Shown in pieces: positions 47,901 through 61,955 of a DNA stretch of 64,000 bases. The notes under the pieces were generated by a model. The model had not been told where the DNA came from and made no database searches. It saw only the letters and a program-made list of their open reading frames with translations. Origin of the DNA: Ornithodoros turicata (lineage: Eukaryota; Arthropoda; Arachnida; Ixodida; Argasidae); contig NC_088204.1 of assembly GCF_037126465.1 (NCBI RefSeq), forward strand, positions 77,561,807 through 77,625,806, written 5' to 3'. Position 1 is the first letter of the stretch. Every line of letters starts with the position of its first letter. A program made the translations under genes and the position numbers.

Positions 47901-50900
47901 CCGGCAAATACACATTACACTATTTTGAAAACTAATCGCTCAGTGCAGTGCCGACTCTACTAATGACAGGCGTTTGAGTGCTAGCTGACGAGATTCTGAA
48001 GCACATTGCAACTTTGGCAGGGATCGTTTGAGAGTTAGGATCAGAGTGTTGCTCGGTTCCGTTCGTCCGCTATAACTAATGGTGGCAAGAATTTACATTA
48101 GCCGCTGCAATTTCTGAATCGTTATAACAATGAAAAGGAATGTACCTTGTTGACAGCGGTATTGGATATGGATAAGGGAAGAAGGAAGAAAATAGCCTGG
48201 ATATCATACCCTACTCGTAGCGTAGGCTTTCATCTCAGGCTTCATCCACAGCTGACCGTTCAGCATCGTCTGGAAACTGTCCAGGATGCTCATTCGTAGC
48301 TGTAGCAGCTGCAAGCAAACGGACAGGAGACACAGATGAATTCCAGCAAGTCGAAGAAACCACACAATATGCTTTTTTTTTTGTGCGCTGCGAACCAAGG
48401 GCAAATATGCTGCGCAGCGGCCCCAAGGTATTTCCATAGCAGACGACAGGGAAAGACGCAGACGGCATCTGCTAACTGCCAGAGCCGTATAGTAAAAGGG
48501 AGTCTGGCCATTAATGGGTCATGCCTATACCTGAAGCTCCACCCACTTTTTCAGCTTTCCGGCCAATGAAGTCATGAAATATGGGGCGCTATCAATCAGC
48601 CTATCCTCACTATTTGCCCCCTTATCCAACATGGGCAGCGCTATTTTGGGTGTCAAGTGGACTGGATGGGATTGAAATAGATACCTCTCGCAATCTGCGA
48701 AAGTAATGGATTGTTGGTGCAAATTTGATGAGCGCCACCTAGGGAGCGTAAGGCACGTCGGGAATTGTCGTCTGCTTCCGTCGGCTGCCGGCAGAACCAC
48801 CTGCTGGGACACATTCAGTTGTCGGTATGATTTTTAAACAAATCTACATGAACGGTTGGAATATAAGAGGCAAGAATGTTTATGTCCATGAAATCCAGCA
48901 ATTAAATATAAGATTGTACAGCACAGCGCCGTTTTTGTTATGATTTCGTTGTGATCGCCGTGTTCACTAGGCCTAACACCGGCGACAAAACGTATTATTT
49001 GCAGTTAGATATCGATGAATGTGCACAAGTTGAAACTGGCTTCCGAGAAACTTATATTGGGATGTACATTTGCAGCGAAAAATCAGGTTTGTTTTCGTCA
49101 CCATTTTGGGTGGCAGTATGGTGTCATGGCGACCCTCTTGGTAAAAACAAACCAATCAGAGGAGCGAAACTGTGATTGACAGGTTGAGCCTCTTCTTGTG
49201 ACTCCTCCCAATGGCCAGACTCCCTTTTAATATACGGCTCTGCTAACTGCGCAATACCAACGCCACCTAGATACGGAAGGTCTACTTAATTCCTCCTCTC
49301 ACAGCTTCGCAAGTAGACATATAATGCCCGCCAATAGAAGAGTTCATAAAATCCCAGAGTGCCTAGCGCCGCTTTGAACTGTGGGAGTTTACTAATACGA
49401 AAGGAACGGGTGACCTCCAAACTGTTCCGATTTCTCCCCTACCGGTCCATTGTCCACGACGTGTCAAGGTCAGCGAAAGCGAAATGTGAAGGATTATTCT
49501 TGGTTCCGCCGCCCAGCAAGTGCCCAGGATGCAATGCGTGCGCAAACAGCACTGGGATTTTCTGAACTCGTCTATTGCAGAAGCCATCAAAGATCTATCG
49601 CAAAAGACAATTTTTGAAACACAGACTTTCCGAGGTTATAGTGGTTGCCCACGTTTCCATAGCTACGGCCGCTGAAAGCACGGTGCTGATTAGCTACGCC
49701 GTTGAAAGCAACGTCGTGATCGGCGCACTCTTAATTGTTACGCCACGTCGCTCAAGCGACCGGTATTTGTCTCTGGTGCCGTTGGCAGTACCTCACTTCC
49801 GTTATGCCGGCAGCGCGCGAATGGCCAACATAACGCGCGGGGATCAACATAACGTAACGTCACTAGAATGTTCCGTGGGGGGTGTCAGAGTCACTTCCTC
49901 TTCTCATTCTCTCTTCTCTACGATATCGGCTGTAAAAAAACTGAGTTCATTTAAGAAGCGCTAAAAACGGAGACAAACACAGAACACCACACTAACGCTC
50001 ACTAGTGTTCATTTTAGTGCAAATTAGCGTTATTAGCGTTTATTTTAAGAAATCAGTCATTTACCAAAAGGTACAAACTATTTAGTCATTTAACTATTTA
50101 ACTATTGGAAACCTTTTACCGCGTTGTGACTTCTGCTCAGAGAGATTGTACCTCGCATCGCACGGGAGACTGTACTTGGCTAAGTGGGGCATACATTTCT
50201 TTAAAGGGACGGTCGTATCCTGGAAACCCATCTTATGCAACAGATTCGACCAGGGGCAGCGCAGCGTCCTGAACTCAGATTCCAACCGACGCCCACTGCC
50301 ACCTCCAATTCGTTGCTTGGGTCCCGAAAATTCGATGTAGTCTGAATGATAACATGGCAAAAAAAGAGAAAAAAAGAATATTCATTTCGGAAAAGGGTTT
50401 ATGGCATTTTATTCGCAATGCGGCACCTCGCCTTCCCTCTCCACCGTGCATGCGCGCCGCGCCGTGGCTACAGACAGACCACGCCGCTATTCTATCTTAG
50501 CGAGGACTCTAATGCTAACGCATTCATAAAAGAACTTCAAATACCAACACTGCTCCCGCAGCTGCAAAGGCCGGAGGCTCCGGCGACGTGACGTCACTGG
50601 CACGTCGGAGCAATTTAAAAGAGGGCGGCACTCAGAGGAGAAAGGGTCTTCCAGACTTCCTGTAACTCTGTGAGACGCCCGCGCTGCCGCGGCATTCCTT
50701 TTCTCAAGGATGCGCCCTCATTGGTTCTTAGGGAGTGACGTTTTCTCGTTTTTCCAGAGAGGGAAGTTCTGCATACGCTCAACATTTGGAGTCTCTCTCG
50801 TTATGTATTCCATCGACTAACAGTCAAACCATGGCATCATTTGGTGTGGGATTTTCCATAGCGTGGTCAGTGGTTGAAAATCCCAACCAAATGATGCGCG

Positions 50901-53900
50901 GTCAGTGGTCAACGAGGAATAAAATGGGAAAGGGACACGACCGTCCCCTTTAACCAAACCCAGAACAGTGTGCGTTCTCAAACTGACCCGAGCCTGTGCT
51001 TTGTCAGAAATGGAGGACTGGACGTAGATTTTCGCTACTACTTCGTTGGCCGTTTTGTTTAGGAAGTTGAAACAGAACTTTTCTTTCGCCTCAGGGTCTT
51101 TGACATTGTCGGGATTTTCCGGTGAGGTCATGATGTTCCAGGTCTGAGAAACGGCGTACCATCCAAGGAAGTTGGCTGATGGGCCGCTGGACGAGAATGC
51201 GTACATGTTAGCAGTCGTTCGAATAAAATTAAGGAGAGGCATACACTTTTGCGATGTGCACAGTCCGGGGAGACAGGCTGGAGGGGAGTGGGGGATTTTA
51301 TTTCATAACCGGGTAGTGAGTGTACAAACGATCTCTCGCCTCACGTACCAAAGGATAAACAACACTGCCTGCCGTTCAACCATTATAGGACTTATTGTTT
51401 ATATTGTGTTATCTTTCACTGAAGCCCTGTGATTGGCAGAGCAAGCTATCGACACCATTCGCATGATAGTAGACAGTTTTAGGTTACCGTGTCCATATCA
51501 CGTTTCGTTTTCATTTCGAGATCTAAGTTCTCATGACGACAGAAACAGATTTTTAAAGAACCGTGCTGCGTGCCATATCCTGGATAGGACGGGCTCCTTT
51601 ATCTTATCGTTTTTGCTGCATGCTTCGTGTTTCCTGAATCGAAGTGCAGGTACGGGGAAGTTGGTATGTCGCAGACGCTGTGTTATGAGTACTTCTAAAC
51701 TGTGAGGAGGAACAGACAGACAGCACATTACTGAACTCTCATGAGAGTTCAGTTAAGTTCAAATATATATATAAGCATAATTTTTACGCGCCCATTTTAC
51801 TGCATAGTCATTTTTTCGATTTCGATCTCCATGTTGCGCATTTGTGCTCTCATTGCTTGCTCTAATCGACCCAATATGTTCCACTTTCTTTTTTCTTATT
51901 TTGTCCATTTTTTATTTTTATATGTCCAAGTATTTATGCAGTCTGCTCACGTGGACTTTGTAAAACATCCCTGTATGCTGCTCATATCCCATCCACTTTC
52001 CGCCCGCACATTCCAGGCGGCGCCGTTTTTTTTCTTACAGCGGTGATAAACTTTTATGCGTAGGTTCCCGTGGTGCTATCTATCGTCCGACCTGAGTTTT
52101 CGGCGCAGAGACACGGTAACTTCGGAGGAATGAGCCCACAAATGCTGTCGCATTATAATAGACCCAAGTTTGCCGACGTTATTCCTTGGAATTAGAGCTA
52201 TCCTCTAGTGTCGACCTCTGTATGACGTTGAGAACGCTCAGCAAATGCGTCATGCATCTCTGCGTCCTGCACTGGTGACACTTACTTGCGGAAACTCCCA
52301 AGGACTTGAACGCCGGTGGCGAAATGGTTAAAGTTCCGAACTGTAACCAACGTCTGGTCGGTGATGCCGTCAAATTTTATATATTTTTCATCTCGGGCAG
52401 TGATTTTCTTGTGCAACGCTTGAAAGAAGATAAGCCAGGGAAACTGGAACGTAGGATTGCACGCATTATAATCAGAAACAGGACAATCACGTTAGAAGCT
52501 GCTCTGTCCTGAGCAATGCGAGATACATAAGTCTGGTATGATTGGCAGTGGCGTCACTCAGTGATGGCCAGTAGTTTACTACATGCAGTTAAACTACCTG
52601 ATTGTAGTAGTAGTATAGTAGTAGTTATCAACTACTTCCAGAAATGCAGTGGTAACTACTAGTTAAACTACTATTTCCAGTAGTTAACTCCAGTAGTTAG
52701 GTTACTGCAGGCGCGAAACTATAACTTCCGATTTTGCCGCAAGCTTTACGGCACGATTGTGCTTGCGACTTTTACCCTCAGCTACTTCTTTGATGAGAAC
52801 GGAGGTGCAGAGCAATTGTGTCGTGAAAACGGGGGCGGAGCCCATTGGCGCCACTATGCACGGCACAGAATGGGCTCCGCCTCCCGTTTTCAACAAATCA
52901 GGGACGAGAACGTTGTCATTCGGGATGATGGTTGGCTAGGAGCATGCTATGCGGTGTGACCAGCTCCGGTGGCGCAGCGGTAACGCGTGCGCTTGAAGAC
53001 TGGGAGGTCCGCGGTTCGAATCCGCGGGCCGGCTGTGCCGTCTGGGGTTTTTCCTGGGTTTCCCTCAGATGTGTAATAGGCGTATGCCGGCACAGTTCCC
53101 CTGAAGTCGGCCCATGGACGCAGCTATCCTCCCCCCGAGCGGATTCCGCTCGGTCTTCCACTTCACCCTTTCCTCTCCTCCTCTCCACCACCTTACCCTT
53201 CCCGAGAAACATGCCGCCTAATCAGGCAGGCAGACCTCTCGGTTCCTCCCAACGACACTCCTCCTCCTCCTCCTGCTATGCGGTGAAGTTCATTTTTAAG
53301 AGTATATTCATTTATTATATTCTATATATTTAAGAGCTAGGTCCTGTGCGCCCTCTGCAAGCACGAGACTTTTTTTTTCTTCTGAGAGTGGTATGATGTT
53401 ATTTATCGTGCATTGCCTGGTATGGAAAGGGGTTTATTATTGCAAGTGACGGGAAAGTGTTCCCACACACAGGGTGACTCGAACCCTAGTAACGCCACCG
53501 ACGGCATCACGGAGAACTATACTCTGCGTTACTATTTGTTCGCAGTTATGCGCCACTTTACCTTTAACCACTTTACCGATAACCAATCAAGTATATCCAC
53601 TGCGTACACACTCTGGGGACAGTCATAAAAATTTTATCAATTCAGGTAATTCATGAGGAACGAAATTACATACATTTTTAATATCGGTAAATATCAACAC
53701 GTGCAACATCATCCGTAATTATTGAAAATACTAATCAAAGCGCGGACGTTTTATAGATGTATATCGATATTCCGCAGGGAATAATCGATATCTACTAATG
53801 TTTTATAAGGAGCAATATTGGAGGGACTGGCCTCGGACAGTATCACACTCTTAAAAATGAACTTCACCTCATGGCACCCTTCTAGCCAACCATCATCTCA

Positions 53901-56900
53901 AATGATATCGTTATCTGCCCTGATTTGATGAAAACGGGAGGCGTACGCCTTTTTTGTGACAATTATGAAAGCACTAGCGTCACAAAAAAGCGTACGCCTC
54001 CCATTTTCAACAAATCAGGGCAGATAACGATATCATTCGAGATGATGGTTGGCTAGGAGCGTGCTATGCGGTGAAGTTCATTTTTAAGAGTGCAGAATGG
54101 AGAAATAAATATATCATGTTTTTGTGTACACTAAAGTGAATCAATTTCTTCTTGCAACATGCAAGGTGACGTTACCTTGAGAGCAATGCAAAAGGAACAG
54201 TATTCATTCGTTGCATCGTTCGTAATCTACAGGCGAACGAAACCGCAATTTATGCTTTTTCTGTTCTGTCGATCTCCAGAAGAGCAGCAATAAGGAGCAG
54301 TCTGTCATTGGTCTTCTCAAATGACTTGTCCAATCATAGTGGGGGGAGTGGGTTAGGTGAACCAATGAAAATGCAACATATAAATGCCTTTCTTTTGCAC
54401 TGCTGTCGAACTAAAAACCGCTTTGATTTCGGGAGGGCGCATTTTTTTTATTCTTGTGCTTCTTTGAGATCAAGAACTTTGAGAACCATTTCGTCAAGTG
54501 TTCATATTTTACTGGTTCCCACTAAACCAAGCTGGCACGAGCTGGGGCACGTGTACAGAATACAGCTTGAAAGGAACCTGGAGGAAAGACTAAATTTTTA
54601 CATCATTGGACATAGCCTTGCTCCGGTCGGTAATTACCAGAAACTAAATTAGTGACACGAAACGACAACTTGGAGAGTTAAAATCGAGCTTACCTGAGGT
54701 ATTTCAGTCATGAGTTGACTGATAGTAGTCGTTTTATCGAAGTCCTGGCTATCTGTTTTAACCTGTGTAATCTACATAAAGATAATAATTCTAAATAAAA
54801 GACGGAGAAATATTTACAACATTGAAAAATAAAAATAAAAGAGGCGCACACTTATCTACATTGCGGGCCACTTTTTTTCGTCCAGCTATACAGGGTGTCC
54901 CAGAAAACGTGTCATTGAATTATAATAAAAAACTACACCACTTAGAGTCGTGCGGTCAACGGCATTTGTTCTTACTAGGCTTTTGCCACCTCCTCATAAG
55001 AATGTCGTGTAACGTAAGTTTAATTATGTAAATTTTTGTGAGCTTAAGTCGGAAATTTGCCTAGTAAAGGTCACTTTTTTACCCCACCAATGTGAAGAGC
55101 GTGCCGAATTCACTCAAATTCATGATAATTCACAGTGATATTCACAAGCTATCCCATCGGAAAAAATAGCCGAATATCATGCTTTTCGGAGCACCGGACC
55201 ATAGCGCGTGATGACTTTTTGAGCGCAATCGCTCTCAGTGCGATGAAAGGAGGTTCCGAAGCCAGCCCACCCACAGAGTGATAGTAGAAAAAGTAACAGT
55301 TCCTAAATTGGGAGAGGGAAAGCATTATCCCATCGAAAGTCGGACGTGATAAGCCGTGCCTGTTTTATCTCCCTCTGCGACGTCGGGGAGGGCTGGGTTT
55401 CCAACCTCCTTTCGTCGGACTGACAAAGATTGCGCTGAAAAATTCATCGTGCGCTATTCTGTGCGACCTCCGTAACGCATGATGTTCGGCTATTTTTTCC
55501 GATGAGATAGCTTCTGAATCTTCCTGTCAATTGTCATTAATTTGACTAAATTAGACACGCTCTTCACATTGGTGGGGTGAAAAAGTGACCTTTACTAGGC
55601 AAATTTCCGACTTAAGCTCGCAAAAATTTACATAATTAAACTTACGTTACACGACATTCACACGAGGAGGTGGCAAAAACCCAGTAAGAACAAATGCCAT
55701 TGACCGCATAACTCTAGGTGGTGTAGTTTTTTTATTATAATTCAATGACACGTTTTCTGGGACACCCTGTATATCAGGCCGCCTCCTTTCCAATTTTTGC
55801 CTTCGTCTAGAGCCCGGGAAATGAAACGTTCCTAATTCGTCCCCACGTTTTTCCCAGGATTGAACCTTGCCGCGACGTCAACTAGGGGACACGAATATGG
55901 AGGCACCTCATATTCTCTGGTGCTAAAAGTGAATGCAAAAAAAGCGTCGCGCAGACCATAGCCAAGACAAGCCAGATGGAAACATCCGCAGTGATATATC
56001 CAGACCCCTTCTACACCCCCGTAACAGACGCTGGCCCCCTCCAGATCTGCAGGAGACCCCCTACAATTTTGAGAGATTGCGCAATATTTTTGTCGAAAGC
56101 CATGTAGATAAACCCAATTGCAGAGCCCAACACCCTCCCAACGACTGCACTCTTAAAAATGAGTTTCACCACATAGCACGCTCCTAGCCAACCATCATTC
56201 CGAATGACAACATTCTCGTCCCTGATTTGTTGAAAACGTGGGGCGGAGCCTATTTTGTGACACTTATGCTGTTCATAATTGTCACAAAAAAGGCGTACGC
56301 CTCCCGTTTTCAGCAAATCAGGGAAGATAACGATATCATTCGGGATGATGGTTGGCTAGGAGCGTGCTATGTGGTGAAGTTCATTTTTAAGAGTGTCGGT
56401 TAATTCTGGGTAAACCACTGAACATTCGTAAAATGGCGTGATTGCGATAGCCCGGAAATAACCGCTTAGAGGGAGACTTCGCAAGAATTCGTAAAAAATT
56501 AGGTGAGCATCATACCGAACACCGACCCCTCACTTTTATACCCAATATAGTGTACGCCTTCGTTTTCTGCGAGTAATTAATTCGTAAATATTGACTATAC
56601 CAAACCGAAACCAAAATGCAAAGCGCCCGGCGGATCGCCCGGAGGAAGACACCGTGACGTCACCCAGCATTGTCGTCTGCTACGAAGCTTGCATTCTCCC
56701 ATGCCGGATGACGTCAGCAGTGTTGCTTTCAGCGCCCACTTGCTTCACAGAGACGAAGCGCTCACTTCGTAATGATTCGTTCGAATAAAATCTGCACACT
56801 TTGGCAACGTGATATTTCGTGTGTACGTTCCTGACACCTCAAGGGTTGCTGCTACGTCACAACCTTTGTGGTGATTTTGCTGCGGAGTCCCACCTTAACG

Positions 56901-59900
56901 AAATATTACCGCAATGAGATTCTTTTCAAACTTGTATATGTCCTCGGCGGCTGTATTCAGATCACTTTCATTGATGCTGGATTGGGGGCCTCTGAAAATC
57001 TGCATTCCACGGACAATACGTTTCTTGTAGTCATCCACCTTGTCGTCGCTCGGGAACAGTGTTGTGTCCATTTTAAGTTCGATCTGTAGAAAAGGGAAGA
57101 AGCGATAAAGTACAATGTCCCCTTCACCCCTCCCAAAAAAGAAAAAGAAAAAGAAAAAAGGAAGAAAAGATTAACCTATGTTTGAAAGTATGCCGTGGCA
57201 GTTGGACAATACACTTGATGGCCAGGAAAAGGGCATAAAGGAAGTAGAATCACTACATGAGTGCGCACGCGGAAGCATAGACCTTTTTTTGTGGGCCAGG
57301 TGGCGCGAGTGAGCTGCGACCTCAGCGCCCCAGGCTATGCAACGCGCGGTAGTTTAGCAGACGACGTGGCACTTTCAAGTACATGGTCTCGAGCTGTGCG
57401 AACGTGGCAAGATGCACCGCTTTTTTTCTGCAGATTTCCTGCAGGTTTTTGTAGCTCTCCTTGACGCATACCGCTGGACGCACCACGCAAAACCCGCTGG
57501 TGAAACTCCCTACTGTTTCGATCCGTGGCCGCTTGGGTCCAAAGTGGCGCTGCGCAAACTTTGCTGCAACAGCCCTGTCTGAAGTGCCACAAAGGAATAA
57601 TAGCTCGTGTCTTCTGGATCTTATCGAATTTATGCGCATTACAATTCATACGTCTGGCAACATTGCCATATTAGTGGGGGGGGGCAGAGGAGTTAGTATG
57701 CGTCCTGGGCCGACTTCAGGGGGAACTGTGCCAACATTCGTCTAGAAGCTCTGCCGGAAAACCCTGGGAAAACCTCAGACAGCACAGCCAGTGCCGAGTT
57801 TCGAACCCGCATCACCTCCCAGTCTCGGCGTGTAAGGTATATAACCATTATAACCTGATTGGACAGTTTCCGTCTCATCACCACAGCTGCCGGCAGACTT
57901 CCAATGTTTCAAGAGCACGCTGTCATTGGGAGAACGGCGCCAGAGTTTAACCTATTCTTCGAGAATCCGAAACTATGGACTTTTGCGGCTGCCTTGGAAT
58001 ATTCCTAGAAGCACGTAAAGTTCACTGACAGAACATGATTTTACGCACGGAAATGGATAAAAAAAAATAAAAAAATAAATATCATCGTTCAGCTCGGAGT
58101 GGCACTTGAGGTTCTCCATATATTAGGCTGAGTACAAATGTGGAACCACTATAGTCTCTGGATTAGACAACGCACTAAACGACTATAGGGAGCGTACACC
58201 AGAAAGCTATCTCTATATAGAGTTGGTGCACAGAACGCGAAACCACTACAGACACTTGACAGCATAGCGGTCCAGGGGATGTAGAGGATTAGAAACGTTG
58301 TTACACATTTCGTCTAACATTATCCTAGGGACACGCAAAGCTTAGTTTCGGATTCAGATAAAGTATCATAGGGCTGTTGAATATGTCTCTTAGCAATAGC
58401 ACTGTCCCCTGGGGGTTTTCCCCCCTCGCACCCCCAACCACCCCACAAAATTCTGGGAAACCCCTAAATACTGCTAAAAAGGCCAAAAACACCGCAAAAG
58501 AACAAAAGAAGAAGAAAAGAAGAAGGAAAGAAGGAAAGAGAGAGAGAGAAACTCCTGGGAATATCTCAGCTCTCACCGTTCTCCGCCCCACGTCGGAAGG
58601 CAGCGAGGCGTGCTGGTTAAGAGACGGAAAGCGGGCTTGGAGTAGCAATGTTGCCAAACCGATGGTAGATCGCCTATAAACTGTGTAGTTATACTCCTCT
58701 AAGCTAGAACTTAATTTTGCTTCTACGTCTCACCAAAAAATAAAAAAAATAAAAAAAAATAAAATAAAGACGACAGAATGTTATGCAGGGCACGTAGCAT
58801 CAATTAGAGGCAGGACTACGAGTAGTACTAGTACACATGCTATTGTGTAGTGGCACGAAACACAGGGATGGCTAGGACAATTAACCAATACTGTTATAAC
58901 TGAAACGTCTCCCACATACACACTTTCCCAGACCACGTCAGGGTCTCACGCGTTTAAGTCTTGGCTTCGAGCACGGCTTCAGAACTCCGGAAGAATCGCA
59001 CGACTATTCTTTCAAACGAAAATGAGAAAATATGGCCTCGTTCTAAGAAGCGGACATCTCGGGAGCTTTATTACAGAACGTTTGCATAGCGCTATTATAT
59101 AATGGCACTGCGATGTGTTCCTCACAAGACATCATCCCTGCGAATACTTACGTTCAACACTCCTCGATGTGGGAAGAGGTTCAGTACATTGATCAGTCCC
59201 ATAGCATTGGCCATCAGGAGAAGTACATTACCCAACCCGGGTGCACTATCTAATGGAGGCCACGAGGGCCAATCAGGCAAGCCGATCTGTTCCAACATGT
59301 TCTTCACTTCGTTTATTGCTGCTGCTTGAGTAGCCCCTGTAACACAGGTACAAAAAGCTATATAGAACATGCATGTGCCACAGCCGGCAATAGCCTATGG
59401 GACTACCGACGCGTCATGTGTTAGTTAAGCAAGTGGCTAAGACGCTGGCAATGCGTTGCCAGTAGTGATCTTTGTGATAAACACTGTCTATGGCCCGTCA
59501 AACATTGCCTTTTCTTTTGGAAACAACAGTGGCGAACGACAGAGACCACTCACTAACGCCAAATTTCACTGCGAAACGGGAACCAATAGTCCTCTACCCG
59601 AGAAACGTCATCATGACGTTGGTAGACAGACTTAAACCGAAACAAATCGGAAGGGGAGGGTTAGGTTCCACGAATGGGCACTTATTCGCTTGCTCCTATT
59701 GAAAGAAAAGTAGGACCGAAGGTCGCGTCCCTATCAGGAACCATCGTTATCCCCTCAAGACCGTGGCTTTCGGGCGCGACCTTGTTCGCTCCTAGCTTCG
59801 AGCGTAGTCGAGCTCTACCAAATTGGTGGCGCTGTCGAACACTATGACGTCATTTGTTTACAAACAGGGAGAGGTCTATTTCCATGGTACACAAGTATAT

Positions 59901-61915
59901 ATCCGCACAACACCGAATATCCTCAGGATGTACGAATAACGTCCTAAATGCTTCGTACCTCTGATGGATATCTGAGGGAGATTCCTCGGATGTACGAATT
60001 CGTTAGGACATTATGCGTACATCCTGAGGAGATTCGGCGTTACAAGTAAAGAGAAAACGGTTGAGCGTGTTAAACAGTTTAATTTACGAAAAACGAGACT
60101 TTCGTGCAATAGACTGCACTTCTTCAGCCAACCTAAAGAAGTGCAGCCTATACTGCACGAGAGCCAGCCCTGCACCATCCGCGGATGGAAGCGGATATCC
60201 GCGGATATCCGCAATATACTTGCGGATTCGGATGAAAATTTAGCACTTCCTGCGGTGTGCGGATCGGATTCGGATGGCTCGAGGTCGGATGCGGATCGGA
60301 TGCGGATACGAAGGCAGCGGATAGGTAGCGGATCGGATGCGGATATACCGCGTGCTGTCATTTTTCCACCCGCAATTTATCTGTATTGCGCGCCGACAGC
60401 CGACGGCGAGCGCATGCTCTGGTTCATCTTTGACCATGCACGGCGCCAAGACGGGAGAGGTGGCATTCAGGCGTCTCGAACCGCGCGAGCGCCGACGAGG
60501 TAGCGTTCCACGCGTTCCAGAAGTCTCTCCATATCGCGTTTGTTGAAAGGTTTACCTTTGCTTGTCGTCATGACAGTCCTTCCGTGACAGCATGGAGGCA
60601 TCCGAAATTATACCAACATGCTTCCGGCGGTCTTTACGCGTCTTTCGAAACGTGCGGATTTTTGCGGATCGGATGCGGATGGTGCGTTTTGCTCAGCGGA
60701 TCGGATGCGGATGTAAACTGTTGTGTATGGTGCGGATGCGGGTCGGATGCAGATAACGTGTGCGCGGATGCGGGTCGGATGCGGATGCCAAAAACCTCAT
60801 CCGCGCAGGGCTCTACCTCGTTTTTCGTAAATTGAACTGTCCAACGCTCTCAACCGTTTTCTCTTTACTTGTGAATCGTTATAGCCGGAAACTTGCACAT
60901 GATTTTTTTCACGTTCTACGATTCGGTGTTGTTGGGGTAGTGGTTCTTCCACTGCACATCTCAGAGCTACGCTTCTTAGGTTCGCTATTACACGTCGTGG
61001 CCATATTACTTCTTTACGTCGAAAGAAGAGGCCCTGCACATTCTAACCCTCGTACAGCGACAGGTGAAGACGGCGCGTGGTATCTTTACGTGCCTATTGC
61101 ACTCGAGTCCTTTACTGCATCTGCTACGACATATAACAGCTTGCTATGGAGCGCTAGGAGACAGCGCGATATTTTCCTCCTCGCCGTGCTCCAAACCGCT
61201 AAAAATAGCGCTTGCTGGGGCGCTAATATTAGCCGTATACATTGGTGTTGGCCAATGAGGAGCTCGTTTAGCGATGACGCCGCGGAAGTCGTGGAGTTCT
61301 TTTGCTTCCGCATTTCACGGCACGGAGACAGCATTCAAGCCGGCGAGTCTGAAGACCAAAATGTCTGGCAATTTTTCGTTCAGACAGTTGATCGAACTTG
61401 TTCGTCCGCATGCTGTCGAACTGCAGAGGGGCTATGATCGGAGAGATCGGAAACGAACACCGAACTTCCGCTAAAATTATAGTGCCAGCGCCGTTCTGTA
61501 AGTGAGAGCCGTTCGATAACAGTGAGCGCTGTCTTCGCGCGCTGTTTTGTAGCGCTATACTAGCGCGCTGCTATATGTCGGCCTTTACAGTTATGGTGAC
61601 TGTTATCTGCTATAGCCCTACATGTGATTATCTGCTCATCCCTCCTAGTGATGAACGATGAAAGAAGCGTTGTGTTCCGGTTGTGTTCCAGCCTTAGAGC
61701 ATGAATTGTCATCATGTTCAATAGCCTTCTTAGTGTTCGATTGACTTTTCACTTTGATTACGAAGTATACAACTGCTGAACGTACCAATTCCACCTTCGT
61801 ACAAACTCGTATGTCTGTCGCCAACTCTCAAGGAGGTCGCTGACGACGAAAGCGCTGTCTCATCGTAGTCATAAGTCATGGACTACATATCTGTTCACGT
61901 GACCATTCACGCTAT

Positions 61916-61955
<40 letters not shown>

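Noticed and set aside
60760..61437. 225-codon plus-strand frame
   Set aside because: It runs across GCGGAT words, a Penelope arm and a dispersed repeat, so it cannot be one gene.
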